From NCBI GenBank assembly GCA_963825255.1, contig CAWGSF010000003.1, positions 124,001 to 188,000 on the forward strand: DNA of 64,000 nt, in the 5' to 3' direction. This DNA comes from JAIBJN01 sp963825255 (GTDB taxonomy: Bacteria; Actinomycetota; Thermoleophilia; Gaiellales; Gaiellaceae). Positions 20,766 through 29,804 of the stretch are shown here, one piece after another. The notes under the pieces are model-generated. The model was given only the letters and a program-made list of their open reading frames with translations. It was not told where the DNA came from and searched no databases. Position numbers and translations under genes: made by a program. Position 1 is the stretch's first letter, and the number at the start of each line of letters is the position of its first letter.

Positions 20766-21601
20766 GGATCGCCGTTCCGGCGAAGGGCCGGCTCCGGGAG
20801 CCCGCCGTCGCGCTGCTCGGCGACGCGGGGCTCGGGCCCGAGGAGCCGGGCGAGCGTGCGCTCGCGTTCCCCTGTCGGAACGCCCCCGTGGAGGTCCTCC
20901 TCGTCCGGGCGGCCGACATCCCCGAGTACGTCCAGGACGGGGTCGTCGACTGCGGGATCACGGGAGCCGACCTCGTCGCCGAGCACGGCGCCCGGGTGAC
21001 CGAGCTCCTTCGCCTGGGCTTCGGCGGCTGCACGCTCGAGGCGGCCGTCCCCGAGGAGTCGCCGGTGACCGGCCTCGCCGGCCTCGAGGGCCTCCGCGTT
21101 GCGACCGTCTACCCGACTCTCGCGCGCCGGCTGCTCGCAGAACGGGGGATCGCGGTCGAGCTCGTGGACGTCACCGGCTCGGTCGAGGTCGCACCGCGGC
21201 TCGGCCTCGCCGAGGCCATCGTCGACCTCGTCTCGAGCGGGAACACGCTGCGCACCAACGGTCTCCGCTCCCTCGGCGGGCTCTTCTCGTCCGAGGCCGT
21301 GCTGGTCGCGGCCGAGGAGCCCGACGAGGCCTCGCGCCGCCTCGCGCCGATCCTGCGCAGCGTCGTACAGGCGCGGGAGGCCCGCTACCTCATGCTGAAC
21401 GCCCCCGAGACCGCCCTCGCGGACATCTGCGCGATCGTCCCCGGTTCGGGCGCCCCGAGCGTGATCCCGCTCGCGCAGGCAGGCATGGTCGCCGTCCATG
21501 CGCTCGTCCCGGCCGCGGACGTCTGGGGGCTTCTCCCCCGCCTCGAGGCCGCCGGCGCCTCCTCGATCCTCCTCGTCCCCGTGGAGCGGATGGTGGAATG
21601 A
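20762..21601 (+). CDS. hisG: ATP phosphoribosyltransferase, long form, probable CTG start
   Basis: First enzyme of histidine synthesis, joining ATP and PRPP. About 279 residues, with RIAVPAKGRL at the N-terminus, the PRPP loop LVSSGNTLRTNGL and a C-terminal ACT-like regulatory domain, so it is the long HisG type that is feedback-inhibited by histidine. The protein must begin about where CTG overlaps the upstream TGA as CTGA. No ATG, GTG or TTG lies in frame nearby, so I propose a CTG start coupled to the upstream stop. Ends in an ATGA overlap with hisD. Confidence 0.92.
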   Translation: MRIAVPAKGRLREPAVALLGDAGLGPEEPGERALAFPCRNAPVEVLLVRAADIPEYVQDGVVDCGITGADLVAEHGARVTELLRLGFGGCTLEAAVPEESPVTGLAGLEGLRVATVYPTLARRLLAERGIAVELVDVTGSVEVAPRLGLAEAIVDLVSSGNTLRTNGLRSLGGLFSSEAVLVAAEEPDEASRRLAPILRSVVQAREARYLMLNAPETALADICAIVPGSGAPSVIPLAQAGMVAVHALVPAADVWGLLPRLEAAGASSILLVPVERMVE

Positions 21602-22620
21602 CCGACGTCGCGCGCATCGTCGAGGACGTGCGGGAGCGCGGCGACGAGGCCGTCTCCGAGTGGTCGCGCCGCTTCGACGGCGTCGAGCCCCGGCTCACCG
21701 AGCCGGCCGGCGAGATCCCGGAGGACGCGGTTCGCGCCCTCGCAGACGCGGTGCGCCGCTGGCACGAGCTCCAGCGGCCGGCCGACGTGCGGGCCGAAGT
21801 GACTCCGGGCGTCATGCTCGAGCGGCGCTGGGTGCCCTTGCGCTCGGTGGGGATCTACGTCCCGAGGCGGCTCGTCTCCACCCTCGTCATGTGCGCCGTC
21901 CCGGCGCAGATCGCGGGCGTCGAGCGGATCGTGATCGTCACGCCCCCCGAGGGCGCAGGCGTCGTCGCCGCGGCGGCCCGCCTGCTCGGGCTCGAGGAGG
22001 TCTGGGCGGTCGGAGGCCCGCAGGCCATCGCCGCCCTCGCCTACGGAACCGAGACGATCGCGGCCGTCGACAAGGTCGTCGGCCCGGGGAACGCGTTCGT
22101 GAACGAGGCCAAGCATCTCGCCTCGCGCGATGTGGCGGTCGACCTGCCGGCAGGGCCGTCCGAGCTCGTCGTGCTCGCGTCCGCCGGCGCCGACCGGTCC
22201 GTCGCGGCGCTCGAGCTCGACGCCCAGCGCGAGCACGGCCCCGACTCCGTCTGCCGTCTCGTCGAGGCGGACGGCGACCTCGAGTCCGCGCTCCGCCGGG
22301 TGGAGGACCTCGCGCCCGAGCACCTCGTGCTCCTGGGCGAGGACGCCGAGCGGCTGGCACCGCGGGTCCGCAACGCGGGCGCCGTGTTCGTGGGACAGTG
22401 GTCGTCGGTGGCCGCCGGCGACTACGCGACGGGCGGGAACCACGTCCTCCCCACGGGCGGCCGCGCCCGCGCGGTCGGAGGCATCGGGCTCGAGACGTTC
22501 CTGAAGCCGGTGACGATCCAGCGGCTGACGGCCGACGGCCTGCGACGAGTGCGACCCGTCGTCGAGGCGCTCGCGGCGGTCGAAGGCCTGCCGGCGCACG
22601 CCGAGGCGGTGCGGCGATGA
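21598..22620 (+). CDS. hisD: Histidinol dehydrogenase, compact form
   Basis: Zinc enzyme oxidising L-histidinol to histidine in two steps. At 340 residues it is much shorter than the usual 420-440, yet the main motifs are present: VGGPQAIAALAYGTE, VDKVVGPGNAFV, the zinc-ligand region QREHG, GDYATGGNHVLPT and the C-terminal His in AHAEAVRR. The shortening is mostly at the N-terminus and in the loop before the PPEGAG segment. No frameshift is evident. Overlaps hisG and hisC by ATGA. Confidence 0.9.
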   Translation: MTDVARIVEDVRERGDEAVSEWSRRFDGVEPRLTEPAGEIPEDAVRALADAVRRWHELQRPADVRAEVTPGVMLERRWVPLRSVGIYVPRRLVSTLVMCAVPAQIAGVERIVIVTPPEGAGVVAAAARLLGLEEVWAVGGPQAIAALAYGTETIAAVDKVVGPGNAFVNEAKHLASRDVAVDLPAGPSELVVLASAGADRSVAALELDAQREHGPDSVCRLVEADGDLESALRRVEDLAPEHLVLLGEDAERLAPRVRNAGAVFVGQWSSVAAGDYATGGNHVLPTGGRARAVGGIGLETFLKPVTIQRLTADGLRRVRPVVEALAAVEGLPAHAEAVRR

Positions 22621-24146
22621 GAGCGCTGCCCGCCGAGTTCGCCCCCTACGCCTGGGCGCCGTCCACGGCCGAGCTCGCGACGGCGACGGGCCTCGACCCG
22701 CTCGAGATCGTCCGCTTCGACGGCAACGTCCCCGCCTGGCCCCTCCCCTCCTCCCGGCCCGGCGCGCTGGCCGCCGCCCTCGCCGACGTCCAGAACTACC
22801 CACACGGCGGCTACGAGGAGCTGACCGCTGCCGTCGCACGCTACGCCGGCGTCGCGCCCGAGAACGTCGTGCTCGGGGCGGGAGCGGACGACCTCATCCT
22901 CCTCTGCGCACGGACGTTCGCCGGGCCGGGCGACCACGTGGCGATCGCGGATGACCCGACGTACCCGCTGCTTCGCATCGCCCCGAGTCTCGCCGGCGCC
23001 GAGGTGGGCGACGACGATCCCGTCGTCACGTTCTGCTGCCGGCCGAACAACCCCACCGGCGCCCTGGACGACCTCCCCCCAGCTCGGCCGCTCGTCGTCG
23101 ACGAGGCGTACTTCGAGTATGCGGGCGAGACCGCCGCCGGCCGGCTCGACGACGGCGTGGTCGTCATCCGCACCTTCTCGAAGGCCTTCGGGCTCGCGGG
23201 GGCGCGCGTCGGGTACGCGCTCGCCGACCCCGAGACGGCGGCCGAGCTCAACCGGCGGCAGTCTCCCGCCCCCATCTCGACGCTCTCCGCCGCGCTCACG
23301 GTCGCCGCCCTGGCCGACCCGCCCGACGTCTCGGCCCAGGTCGACGAGCGCGAGCGCCTCGGGCGCGGCCTCCGTGCCCTCGGCCTCGAGCCCCTGCCGT
23401 CTCACGCCAACTTTCTCTTCGTCCCGCTCGATGAGCCCGAGGAGCTCGGGGCCGCGCTGCTCCGCTCGGGGCTCGTCGTGCGGGTCTCGCCCGACGGCAT
23501 CCGGATGTCGGTGCGCGACCTGGAGGACGACGACCTGCTCCTCGAGGGGCTCGCGCGGGCGCTCGACCGCCCCGCGCCGGTTGCCGCCGGGGGCGGACGG
23601 AGCGTCCGCCTCGTCCGGTCGACCGCCGAGACGCGCGTGCGCGTACGCCTTGCTCTCGACGGGGCAGGGCGGGTCCGGGTCGCCACCGGCGCCGGGCTCT
23701 ACGACCACTTCCTCGAGCAGCTCGCCTTCCACGCCGGCTTCGACCTCGTCCTCGAGGCGGCCGGCGACCTCGAGACCGGAGACCACCACACCGCCGAGGA
23801 CGCGGCCATCGCGCTCGGCGAGGCTCTCGATCGGGCTCTGGGGGACCGTCGCGGCATCGCCCGGTTCGGCGACGCGGTCGTCCCCATGGACGACGCGCTC
23901 GCGCGCGCGGCCGTCGACCTCGGCGGCCGGGCCGTGACCGAGCTGCGCCTCCAGCCCGATCCGGGCCTCGCCGAGCACGTCCTCCGCAGCCTCGCCCAGG
24001 GCGCCCGCGCGGGCCTGCACGTGGACGCCGCGGGCCACGACCCCCACCACGTCGCCGAGGCCGCCTTCAAGGCCGTGGGCCGTGCGCTCAGGTCGGCCGT
24101 CGCGAGCGAGGGCGCCGGGGTGCCCTCGACGAAGGGGTCGCTGTGA
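22617..24146 (+). CDS. hisCB: Bifunctional histidinol-phosphate aminotransferase / imidazoleglycerol-phosphate dehydratase fusion
   Basis: One uninterrupted frame of 509 residues. Residues 1-320 are a fold-type I aminotransferase with RPNNPTGALDD, the VDEAYFEYAG Asp, and the PLP lysine in TFSKAFGLAGARVGYA near residue 189. Residues 328-509 are HisB dehydratase with TAETRVRVRLALDG, GLYDHFLEQLAFH, the DHHTAEDAAIALGEAL manganese motif and GHDPHHVAEAAFKAVG. A short linker with AAGGG joins them and there is no start codon at the junction. The two activities are consecutive steps (IGP to imidazole-acetol phosphate to histidinol phosphate). Confidence 0.93.
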   Translation: MRALPAEFAPYAWAPSTAELATATGLDPLEIVRFDGNVPAWPLPSSRPGALAAALADVQNYPHGGYEELTAAVARYAGVAPENVVLGAGADDLILLCARTFAGPGDHVAIADDPTYPLLRIAPSLAGAEVGDDDPVVTFCCRPNNPTGALDDLPPARPLVVDEAYFEYAGETAAGRLDDGVVVIRTFSKAFGLAGARVGYALADPETAAELNRRQSPAPISTLSAALTVAALADPPDVSAQVDERERLGRGLRALGLEPLPSHANFLFVPLDEPEELGAALLRSGLVVRVSPDGIRMSVRDLEDDDLLLEGLARALDRPAPVAAGGGRSVRLVRSTAETRVRVRLALDGAGRVRVATGAGLYDHFLEQLAFHAGFDLVLEAAGDLETGDHHTAEDAAIALGEALDRALGDRRGIARFGDAVVPMDDALARAAVDLGGRAVTELRLQPDPGLAEHVLRSLAQGARAGLHVDAAGHDPHHVAEAAFKAVGRALRSAVASEGAGVPSTKGSL

Positions 24147-24693
24147 GGGTCGCGGTGTGCGAGCACGGGGCCGGCAACGTTCGCTCGGTGCTCGTCGCGT
24201 GTCGGCGCCTCGGCGCGGATGCCCGTGCCACCGGCGATCCCGACGAGGCCCTCGCGGCGGACCTGGCGATCCTCCCCGGCGTGGGCTCCGCCGGCACCGC
24301 CATGCGGGGCCTCGCCGCCCGCGGCCTCGACGTCGCCCTCCGCGAGCGCGTCCGGCGGGACGGCCGACGCTGGGGATCTGCCTGGGCCTCCAGCTCGCCC
24401 TCGAATCGTCGGACGAGGACGGCGGCGTCGGCGGGCTGGGCCTGCTGCCGGGACGCTCGGTGCGACTGCGCGGAGATCGCGTCCCGCGCATCGGATGGGC
24501 GCGCGTCGAGCCCGGCGGGGACGCGTACTACTTCGCGCACTCCTACGCAGCGGATACGCCCGCGGGCACCGCGGTCTCGGAAGGCGTCGTCGCCGTCGCC
24601 GAGGCGGGGAGCTTCCTCGGCGTGCAGTTCCACCCCGAGAAGAGCGGGCGCGCCGGAGCCCGTTTCCTCGAGCGATGCCTCTCGCGCGCCTGA
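24143..24693 (+). CDS. hisH: Imidazole glycerol phosphate synthase glutaminase subunit, apparent frameshift
   Basis: Class I glutamine amidotransferase that feeds ammonia to HisF. About 183 residues. The N-terminal frame ends in ILPGVGSAGTAM; after a one-base loss near 24350 the nucleophile elbow GICLGLQLALESS appears with its Cys, followed by His-Glu in GVQFHPEKS. The GTG start overlaps the hisCB stop as GTGA. It overlaps hisF by 19 bases. Confidence 0.9.
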
Positions 24694-25418
24694 TCCCGTG
24701 TCTCGACGTCGCCGGGGGGCGCGTCGTCAAGGGCGTCCGCTTCCAGGAGCTGCGCGACGTCGGGGACCCGATCGAGCTCGGGGCCGCCTACTCCGACGCG
24801 GGTGCCGACGAGCTCGCCTTCCTGGACGTGGGGGCGACGGTGGAGGAGCGGAGCACGCTCCTCGGGATCGTGCGACGGGTCGCCGAGCGGCTGGCGATCC
24901 CGTTCACGGTCGGCGGCGGCGTCCGCACCGTCGCGGACGCCGAGGCGCTCCTCGAGGCGGGGGCCGACAAGGTCTCGGTGAACTCGGCCGCGCTGGCGCG
25001 CCCCGAGCTCCTCACCGAGCTGGCCGAGCGGCTCGGCACGCAGGCGGTCGTCCTGGCGATCGACGCGACCGGAGGCGCCGTGCGCTCGCACGCCGGCCTT
25101 CGAGCCACGGACCGGAGCGCCGCCGACTGGGCGCGGGAGGGCGAGCAGCGCGGCGCCGGCGAGATCCTGCTCACGTCGATCGACACGGACGGGACGCGTT
25201 CCGGCTACGACCTCGGGTTGACGAGGTCCGTCGCCGAAGCGGTCTCCGTCCCGGTGATCGCCTCCGGGGGTGCAGGCTCCGCCGCGCACGTCGCGGCCGC
25301 GCTCGAGGTCGCCCAGGCGGCGCTCCTGGCGTCGATCCTCCACGAGGACCCGGCCCGGCTCGTCGCGCTCCGGGGCGAGCTTCGCGGCATGGGGGTGCCG
25401 CTTCGCGATGCCGCCTGA
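24675..25418 (+). CDS. hisF: Imidazole glycerol phosphate synthase cyclase subunit
   Basis: TIM-barrel cyclase that forms IGP and AICAR from PRFAR. The 247-residue product has the N-terminal RLIPCLDVAGGRVVKG with catalytic Asp, the second Asp in VLAIDATGG, and phosphate loops VGGGVR and ASGGAGS. Full length. The start ATG lies inside the hisH 3' end, usual for these partner subunits. It overlaps hisIE by 11 bases. Confidence 0.95.
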   Translation: MPLARLIPCLDVAGGRVVKGVRFQELRDVGDPIELGAAYSDAGADELAFLDVGATVEERSTLLGIVRRVAERLAIPFTVGGGVRTVADAEALLEAGADKVSVNSAALARPELLTELAERLGTQAVVLAIDATGGAVRSHAGLRATDRSAADWAREGEQRGAGEILLTSIDTDGTRSGYDLGLTRSVAEAVSVPVIASGGAGSAAHVAAALEVAQAALLASILHEDPARLVALRGELRGMGVPLRDAA

Positions 25419-25968
25419 GAGCGACGCTCTTCGCGCTGCGATCGTCCAGGACGCCGAGAGCGGTCGCGTGCTCATGCTCGCGTGGATGGACGACGACGCG
25501 CTCCGGCTGACACGCGAGACGGGAGAAGCCCACTTCTTCAGCCGCTCCCGCGACCGCCTGTGGCGCAAGGGCGAGACCTCGGGCCACACGCTCGCGGTCG
25601 AGGAGGTCAGGGACGACTGCGACGGGGACGCAGTCCTCCTCCGGGTGCGCCCGAACGGCCCCGCGTGTCACACGGGCTCGGCGTCCTGCTTCGCTCCCTG
25701 GCTGTGGCGGCGCGTGCTCGACCGGGCCGAGAGACTCCCGGAGGGCTCCTACGTCGCCTCGCTCCTCGCGGGCGGCGCGGGAGCGTGTGCCCGGAAGCTC
25801 GGAGAGGAGGGACTCGAGGCCGCGCTCGCGGTCGCCTCCGAGGACGACGACCGGGTCGTGGCGGAGATCGCCGACCTCTTCTTCGCCGGCTACGTCGCAC
25901 TCGCCGCGCGGGGCCTCGACCCGGCGATGATCGAGGACGAGCTCGCCCGGCGGGCCGCGAGCGGCTGA
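25408..25968 (+). CDS. hisIE: Bifunctional phosphoribosyl-AMP cyclohydrolase / phosphoribosyl-ATP pyrophosphatase
   Basis: Catalyses steps 2 and 3 of histidine synthesis. Residues about 1-105 are the HisI cyclohydrolase with MLAWMDDDALRLTRETGEAHFFSRSR, DDCDGDAVLLRV and GPACHTG, which supply the zinc ligands. Residues about 108-186 are the HisE pyrophosphatase with SYVASLLAGG and KLGEEGLEAALA. The two-domain order is standard. Last gene of the operon. Confidence 0.93.
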   Translation: MPPESDALRAAIVQDAESGRVLMLAWMDDDALRLTRETGEAHFFSRSRDRLWRKGETSGHTLAVEEVRDDCDGDAVLLRVRPNGPACHTGSASCFAPWLWRRVLDRAERLPEGSYVASLLAGGAGACARKLGEEGLEAALAVASEDDDRVVAEIADLFFAGYVALAARGLDPAMIEDELARRAASG

Positions 25969-26000
25969 GGTAGAGTCGATCTCGGAAGCGGGCGCGTCCC

Positions 26001-26105
26001 GCTCCGCATCGAGAGAGGCTGAGGGAACCGGCCCTGGGAAGCCTCGGCAACCTGCCTCCGGCAAGGTGCCAAACCCGGCGGGCTTCGGCCCGGAGGATGT
26101 CGAGC
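26001..26105 (+). promoter_or_regulatory. SAM-I (S-box) riboswitch upstream of thrC
   Basis: The conserved core is readable in order: GAGAGAGGCTGAGGGA, GGCCC, the CCTCGGCAACC junction, AAGGTGCCAAACCC, then a UUCG-capped P4 (CGGGC-TTCG-GCCCG) and GGATGTCGAG, which closes P1 against CTCCGCATC. A GC hairpin AGCGGG-CGCGT-CCCGCT at 25987-26003 overlaps the 5' P1 strand and could compete with it. There is no T-tract terminator after P1, and an AAAGGAG ribosome site lies about eight bases downstream. Control of translation initiation is therefore more likely than attenuation. Confidence 0.9.
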
Positions 26106-26126
26106 GAGACGAAAGGAGACCCGGCA

Positions 26127-27347
26127 ATGCCCGCCACCGCCCTTCGCTGCCGAGCCTGTGGAGCCGAGTCGGCTCTCGAGGCCGTCGGCACCTGCTCGGG
26201 GTGCTTCGGGCCGCTCGAGCCCGTCTACGACCTCGACGAGCTCACGCACACCTTCACGCGCGAGCGGATCCAGGCCGGCCCGGCCTCGATCTGGCGCTAC
26301 GCCCCGCTCCTGCCCGTCGCCCCGCCGGCGCAGGCCCGCCTCGCCCCCGGCCTGACCCCGCTCGTCGAGGCCCCTCGGCTCGCGGCCGAGGTCGGCGTGC
26401 GGGCCCTCTGGCTCAAGCTCGACACGGCCAACCCCACCCACTCCTTCAAGGACAGGGTGGTCGCGGTCGCATCGGCGAAGGCGCAGGAGCTCGGCCTGAC
26501 GACGCTCGCGTGCTCCTCGACGGGGAACCTCGCGAACGCCGTCGCCGCCCGCGCGGCGGCTGAGGGCCTCGAGGCCGCGGTCTTCTGCCCTGCCGACCTC
26601 GAGCCCGAGAAGCTCGTGGCGACCGCCGTCTACGGCGCGACGGTCTACGCGGTCGACGGCACGTACGACGACTGCTCGCGCCTGACGGTCGAGCTCTCCT
26701 TCGAGCTCCCCTGGGCGTTCGTGAACGTCGGCCTGCGCGCGTACTACGCGGAGGGCTCGAAGACGCTCGCGTTCGAGATCGCGGAGCAGCTCGGCTGGCG
26801 CGCTCCGACCGCGATCGTCTCCCCGATCGCCTCGGGGGCCCTCTTCTCGAAGGTGCACCGCGGCTTCGCGGAGCTCGCGGCGCTCGGCCTCGTGGACGGA
26901 CCGCCGCCGCGCCTCGTGGGCGGCCAGGCCGAAGGCTGCTCGCCGGCGGCGACCGCGTTCGCCGAAGGCACGCGGGTGCAGCCCGTGCGGCCGCGGACGC
27001 TCGCGCGCTCGCTGGCGATCGGCAACCCCGCCGACGGCGACCTCGCCGTCGAGGCCGCTCGCGCCTCGGGGGGAGCCGTCTACGCGGTGCCCGAGGACGA
27101 GGTCGGCCGGAACATGAGCCTGCTGGCGGAGCAGGCGGGCGTGTTCGGCGAGACGGCCGCGGGCGTGACGCTGGGGGCCCTGCGCGAGGCCGTGCGCCGC
27201 GGCACGATCCTGCCGGAGGACGAGGTCGTCCTCCTCGTCACGGGGGACGGCCTCAAGACGCCCGAGCCCGTGGCCGCCCGGTTCCAGCCCGTCGAGATCG
27301 AGGCCGACGCCGACGCCGTTCTGTCCGGACTCGGCGCCGCCGCCTAG
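26127..27347 (+). CDS. thrC: Threonine synthase
   Basis: PLP enzyme converting O-phosphohomoserine to threonine. The 406-residue product starts with a zinc-ribbon-like CRACG...CSGCFGPLEP, then the PLP lysine in THSFKDRVV near residue 110, the Asn loop STGNLANAVAA and a glycine-rich phosphate loop near residue 230 (IASGALFSK). The ATG follows AAAGGAG. It lies behind a SAM riboswitch, so flux at the threonine-methionine branch is tied to SAM. The related cystathionine/cysteine synthases lack the ribbon and this spacing. It ends in a CTAG shared with argH. Confidence 0.88.
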   Translation: MPATALRCRACGAESALEAVGTCSGCFGPLEPVYDLDELTHTFTRERIQAGPASIWRYAPLLPVAPPAQARLAPGLTPLVEAPRLAAEVGVRALWLKLDTANPTHSFKDRVVAVASAKAQELGLTTLACSSTGNLANAVAARAAAEGLEAAVFCPADLEPEKLVATAVYGATVYAVDGTYDDCSRLTVELSFELPWAFVNVGLRAYYAEGSKTLAFEIAEQLGWRAPTAIVSPIASGALFSKVHRGFAELAALGLVDGPPPRLVGGQAEGCSPAATAFAEGTRVQPVRPRTLARSLAIGNPADGDLAVEAARASGGAVYAVPEDEVGRNMSLLAEQAGVFGETAAGVTLGALREAVRRGTILPEDEVVLLVTGDGLKTPEPVAARFQPVEIEADADAVLSGLGAAA

Positions 27348-28600
27348 AGGGTCGCCTCGACCGCGGCGAGGCGTTCCCGCGCGGCGGCGAGAGCCTCGTG
27401 GACGCCGCCCGGGCCGGGCGCGGCTCTGGCGGCGACGCTCGCGGCTGCGCCGGCCGGAGGCTCGAGCCCGCCCTCGCGGACAGCCTCGGCGATCTGCTCG
27501 TAGGCATCGCGGAACGGCGTCCCGGCCGCCACGAGCGCTTCGGCGGCGTCGGTGGCGAGCAACCCCGGGTCGGAGGCCGCCCGCCCCGCACGGTCGCGGT
27601 CGACCTCGAGCCCGCCGACGACGACCACGAGCGCCTTCAGCGCGCCGTCGACGTCCCGACGAGCGGCGAAGACGGGCACCTTGTCCTCCTGCAGATCGCG
27701 GTCGTACGCGAGCGGGAGCCCCTTGACGACGGCGAGCAGCCCGGCCAGGCGGCCGATCGCGGTTCCGGCCTTGCCGCGCACAAGCTCCGCGACGTCGGGG
27801 TTGAGCTTCTGCGGCATCGCCGAGGAGCCCGTCGCCGATTCCTCCGACAGGCGGACGAAGCCGAACTCGGCGGTGCACCAGAGCACGACCTCCTCGCCGA
27901 TCCGAGAGAGGTGGCCGAGGAGGACGGCGCAGGCGTAGAGGTAGTCGAGCGCGAAGTCGCGGTCGGCGACCGCGTCCACCGAGTTCCTCGCCTGCGGGCC
28001 CGGAGGCGCCGGCAGTGGCAGGGTCGAGCCGGCCAGCGCGCCGGCGCCCAGCGGGCTCGGCCCCGCCTGCTCCGCAGCGTGGGCGAAGCGAACGAGGTCG
28101 CGCTCGAGCATCTCCGTCCACGCGAGGAGGTGGTGCCCGAGCGTGACCGGCTGCGCCCGCTGGAGGTGCGTGTAGCCGGGGAAGAGCGTGTCCGCCTCCT
28201 CCCCGGCCAGGTCGAGGATCGCCCCCGCGAGAACGACGATCCCCGCTCGCGCCTCCGCGCACGCGTCCGCGACGTACAGACGGAAGGCCGCCGCGACCTG
28301 GTCGTTGCGGGACCGGCCGGCGTGCACCGTCCGCCCGACCGGGCCGAGGAGCCGCTCGATCGCGGAGTGCACGTCCTCGTCCTCCCCGCCTGGCGGGATC
28401 CCTTCATCCGTGATCCGTGCCAGCGTCGCCTCGACCTCGACCAACTCTGCGGCGGAGAGGACGCCCGCCTCGTGAACCCTGCGTGCGTGGACGGCGGTCG
28501 CCCGGCAGTCGTACGGGAGGAGCTCGGCGTCGTCGGCCCGCAGGAACGCCTCGACCTCCGGCGCGAGGGCGCTGCGGACACGCGCGGCCCAGAGGGTCAC
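27344..28600 (-). CDS. argH: Argininosuccinate lyase
   Basis: Last step of arginine synthesis, splitting argininosuccinate to arginine and fumarate. The 418-residue product has DVHSAIERLL, HAGRSRNDQVAAAFRLY, GYTHLQRAQPVT and the signature GSSAMPQKLNP. Slightly shorter than the usual 450-460, missing part of the N-terminal arm. The GTG start overlaps the argG stop (GTGA). Third gene of argR-argG-argH. Confidence 0.93.
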   Translation of the reverse strand: MTLWAARVRSALAPEVEAFLRADDAELLPYDCRATAVHARRVHEAGVLSAAELVEVEATLARITDEGIPPGGEDEDVHSAIERLLGPVGRTVHAGRSRNDQVAAAFRLYVADACAEARAGIVVLAGAILDLAGEEADTLFPGYTHLQRAQPVTLGHHLLAWTEMLERDLVRFAHAAEQAGPSPLGAGALAGSTLPLPAPPGPQARNSVDAVADRDFALDYLYACAVLLGHLSRIGEEVVLWCTAEFGFVRLSEESATGSSAMPQKLNPDVAELVRGKAGTAIGRLAGLLAVVKGLPLAYDRDLQEDKVPVFAARRDVDGALKALVVVVGGLEVDRDRAGRAASDPGLLATDAAEALVAAGTPFRDAYEQIAEAVREGGLEPPAGAAASVAARAAPGPGGVHEALAAARERLAAVEATL

Positions 28601-29804
28601 ACGGCTGCCCCCCTCCGGTCCCGCGCGGCCGCAAGCTCGGCCTCGAGCGCCGCGATCTGGACGAACCCCTCCGCCGCCGCGTGCGGGAAGGTCTCCCCCG
28701 CGCCGTAAGAGGCGAGCGTCTCGGCGTAGAGCGCGTTCGGCGAGCGCCGCCCGGTGACGACCGCTGCCGCCGGACGGAGCTCGATGCGCACGTCGCCCTC
28801 GACGACCTCCTGCGTGGAGTCCACGAACGCGTCGATGGCGACCCGGAGAGGGCTGAACCAGTGGCCCTCGTAGACGTGCGTCGCCCACCGGTCCTCGAGG
28901 CGCCGCTTCTCGTGCAGCTCGGCCCGCGTGAGCACGAGATCCTCGAGGGCTCGATGCGCCTCGATGAGGACGACCACGGCGGGCGCCTCGTAGACCTCGC
29001 GGCTCTTGATGCCGACGGCGCGGTTCTCGATCATGTCGATCCGCCCGATGCCGTAGGCGCCCGCGCGTTCGTTGAGCTCGGCGACGAGGTCCGCCATCCC
29101 CAAGCCCGACGCCGTCCAGCGCCACGGGCAGGCCGGCGACGAACGCCACGACGACCTCGTACGGCGCCGGCGCACCGTCCGGGTCGAAGGTCAGCTCGAA
29201 GGCGTCCTCGGGCGGCGCGACCCAGGGATCCTCGAGGATCCCGGCCTCGATGGAGCGGCCGAGGAGGTTCGCGTCGATCGAGTAGGGCGACGCGGACGGT
29301 CTGGGCGACGGGAATCCGGCGGGCGAGCGCGTAGTCGATCTCCTCCTCGCGCGCCCAGACGCGGTCGCGCAGGGGGGCGATCACGCGGACGCCCGGGTGA
29401 TTGGCGCGGAGGGCGATCTCGAACCGGAGCTGGTCGTTGCCCTTCCCGGTGCAGCCGTGGACGACGGCCTCGGCGTCGAGCTCGAGCGCGACCGAGGCGA
29501 CGGCCTCCGCGATGACGGGGCGGGAGAGCGCGGAGACGAGCGGGTACTTGCCCTCGTAGAGCGCGTTCGCCTTCAGGGCCTTCGCGACCTGGCAGTCGGC
29601 GAACTCCTCGCGGCGGTCGACGACGAGGACCTCGGACGCGCCTGCGGCGCGGCCGCGCTCGACCGCCGGCTCGATCTCGACGTCCTGGCCGACGTCGACG
29701 AGCACGGCGACGACCTCGTCGAACCCGTAGTCCTCGCGGAGCCACGCGATCGCGCAGCTCGTGTCGAGGCCCCCGCTGAAGGCGAGGACGGCGGTGCCGC
29801 TCAC
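28597..29804 (-). CDS. argG: Argininosuccinate synthase, two apparent frameshifts
   Basis: ATP-dependent ligation of citrulline and aspartate. About 401 residues, read across single extra G bases near 29290 and 29103. Motifs: the P-loop-like VLAFSGGLDTSC, VVHGCTGKGNDQLRFE, SPYSIDANLLGRSIE after the first shift, and the segment GRIDMIENRAVGIKSREVYE after the second. The GTG start overlaps the argR stop as GTGA. Confidence 0.92.

Noticed and set aside
25987..26003. The GC hairpin after hisIE as an intrinsic terminator
   Set aside because: It lacks a T-tract and overlaps the riboswitch P1 strand, so it more likely belongs to the riboswitch leader.
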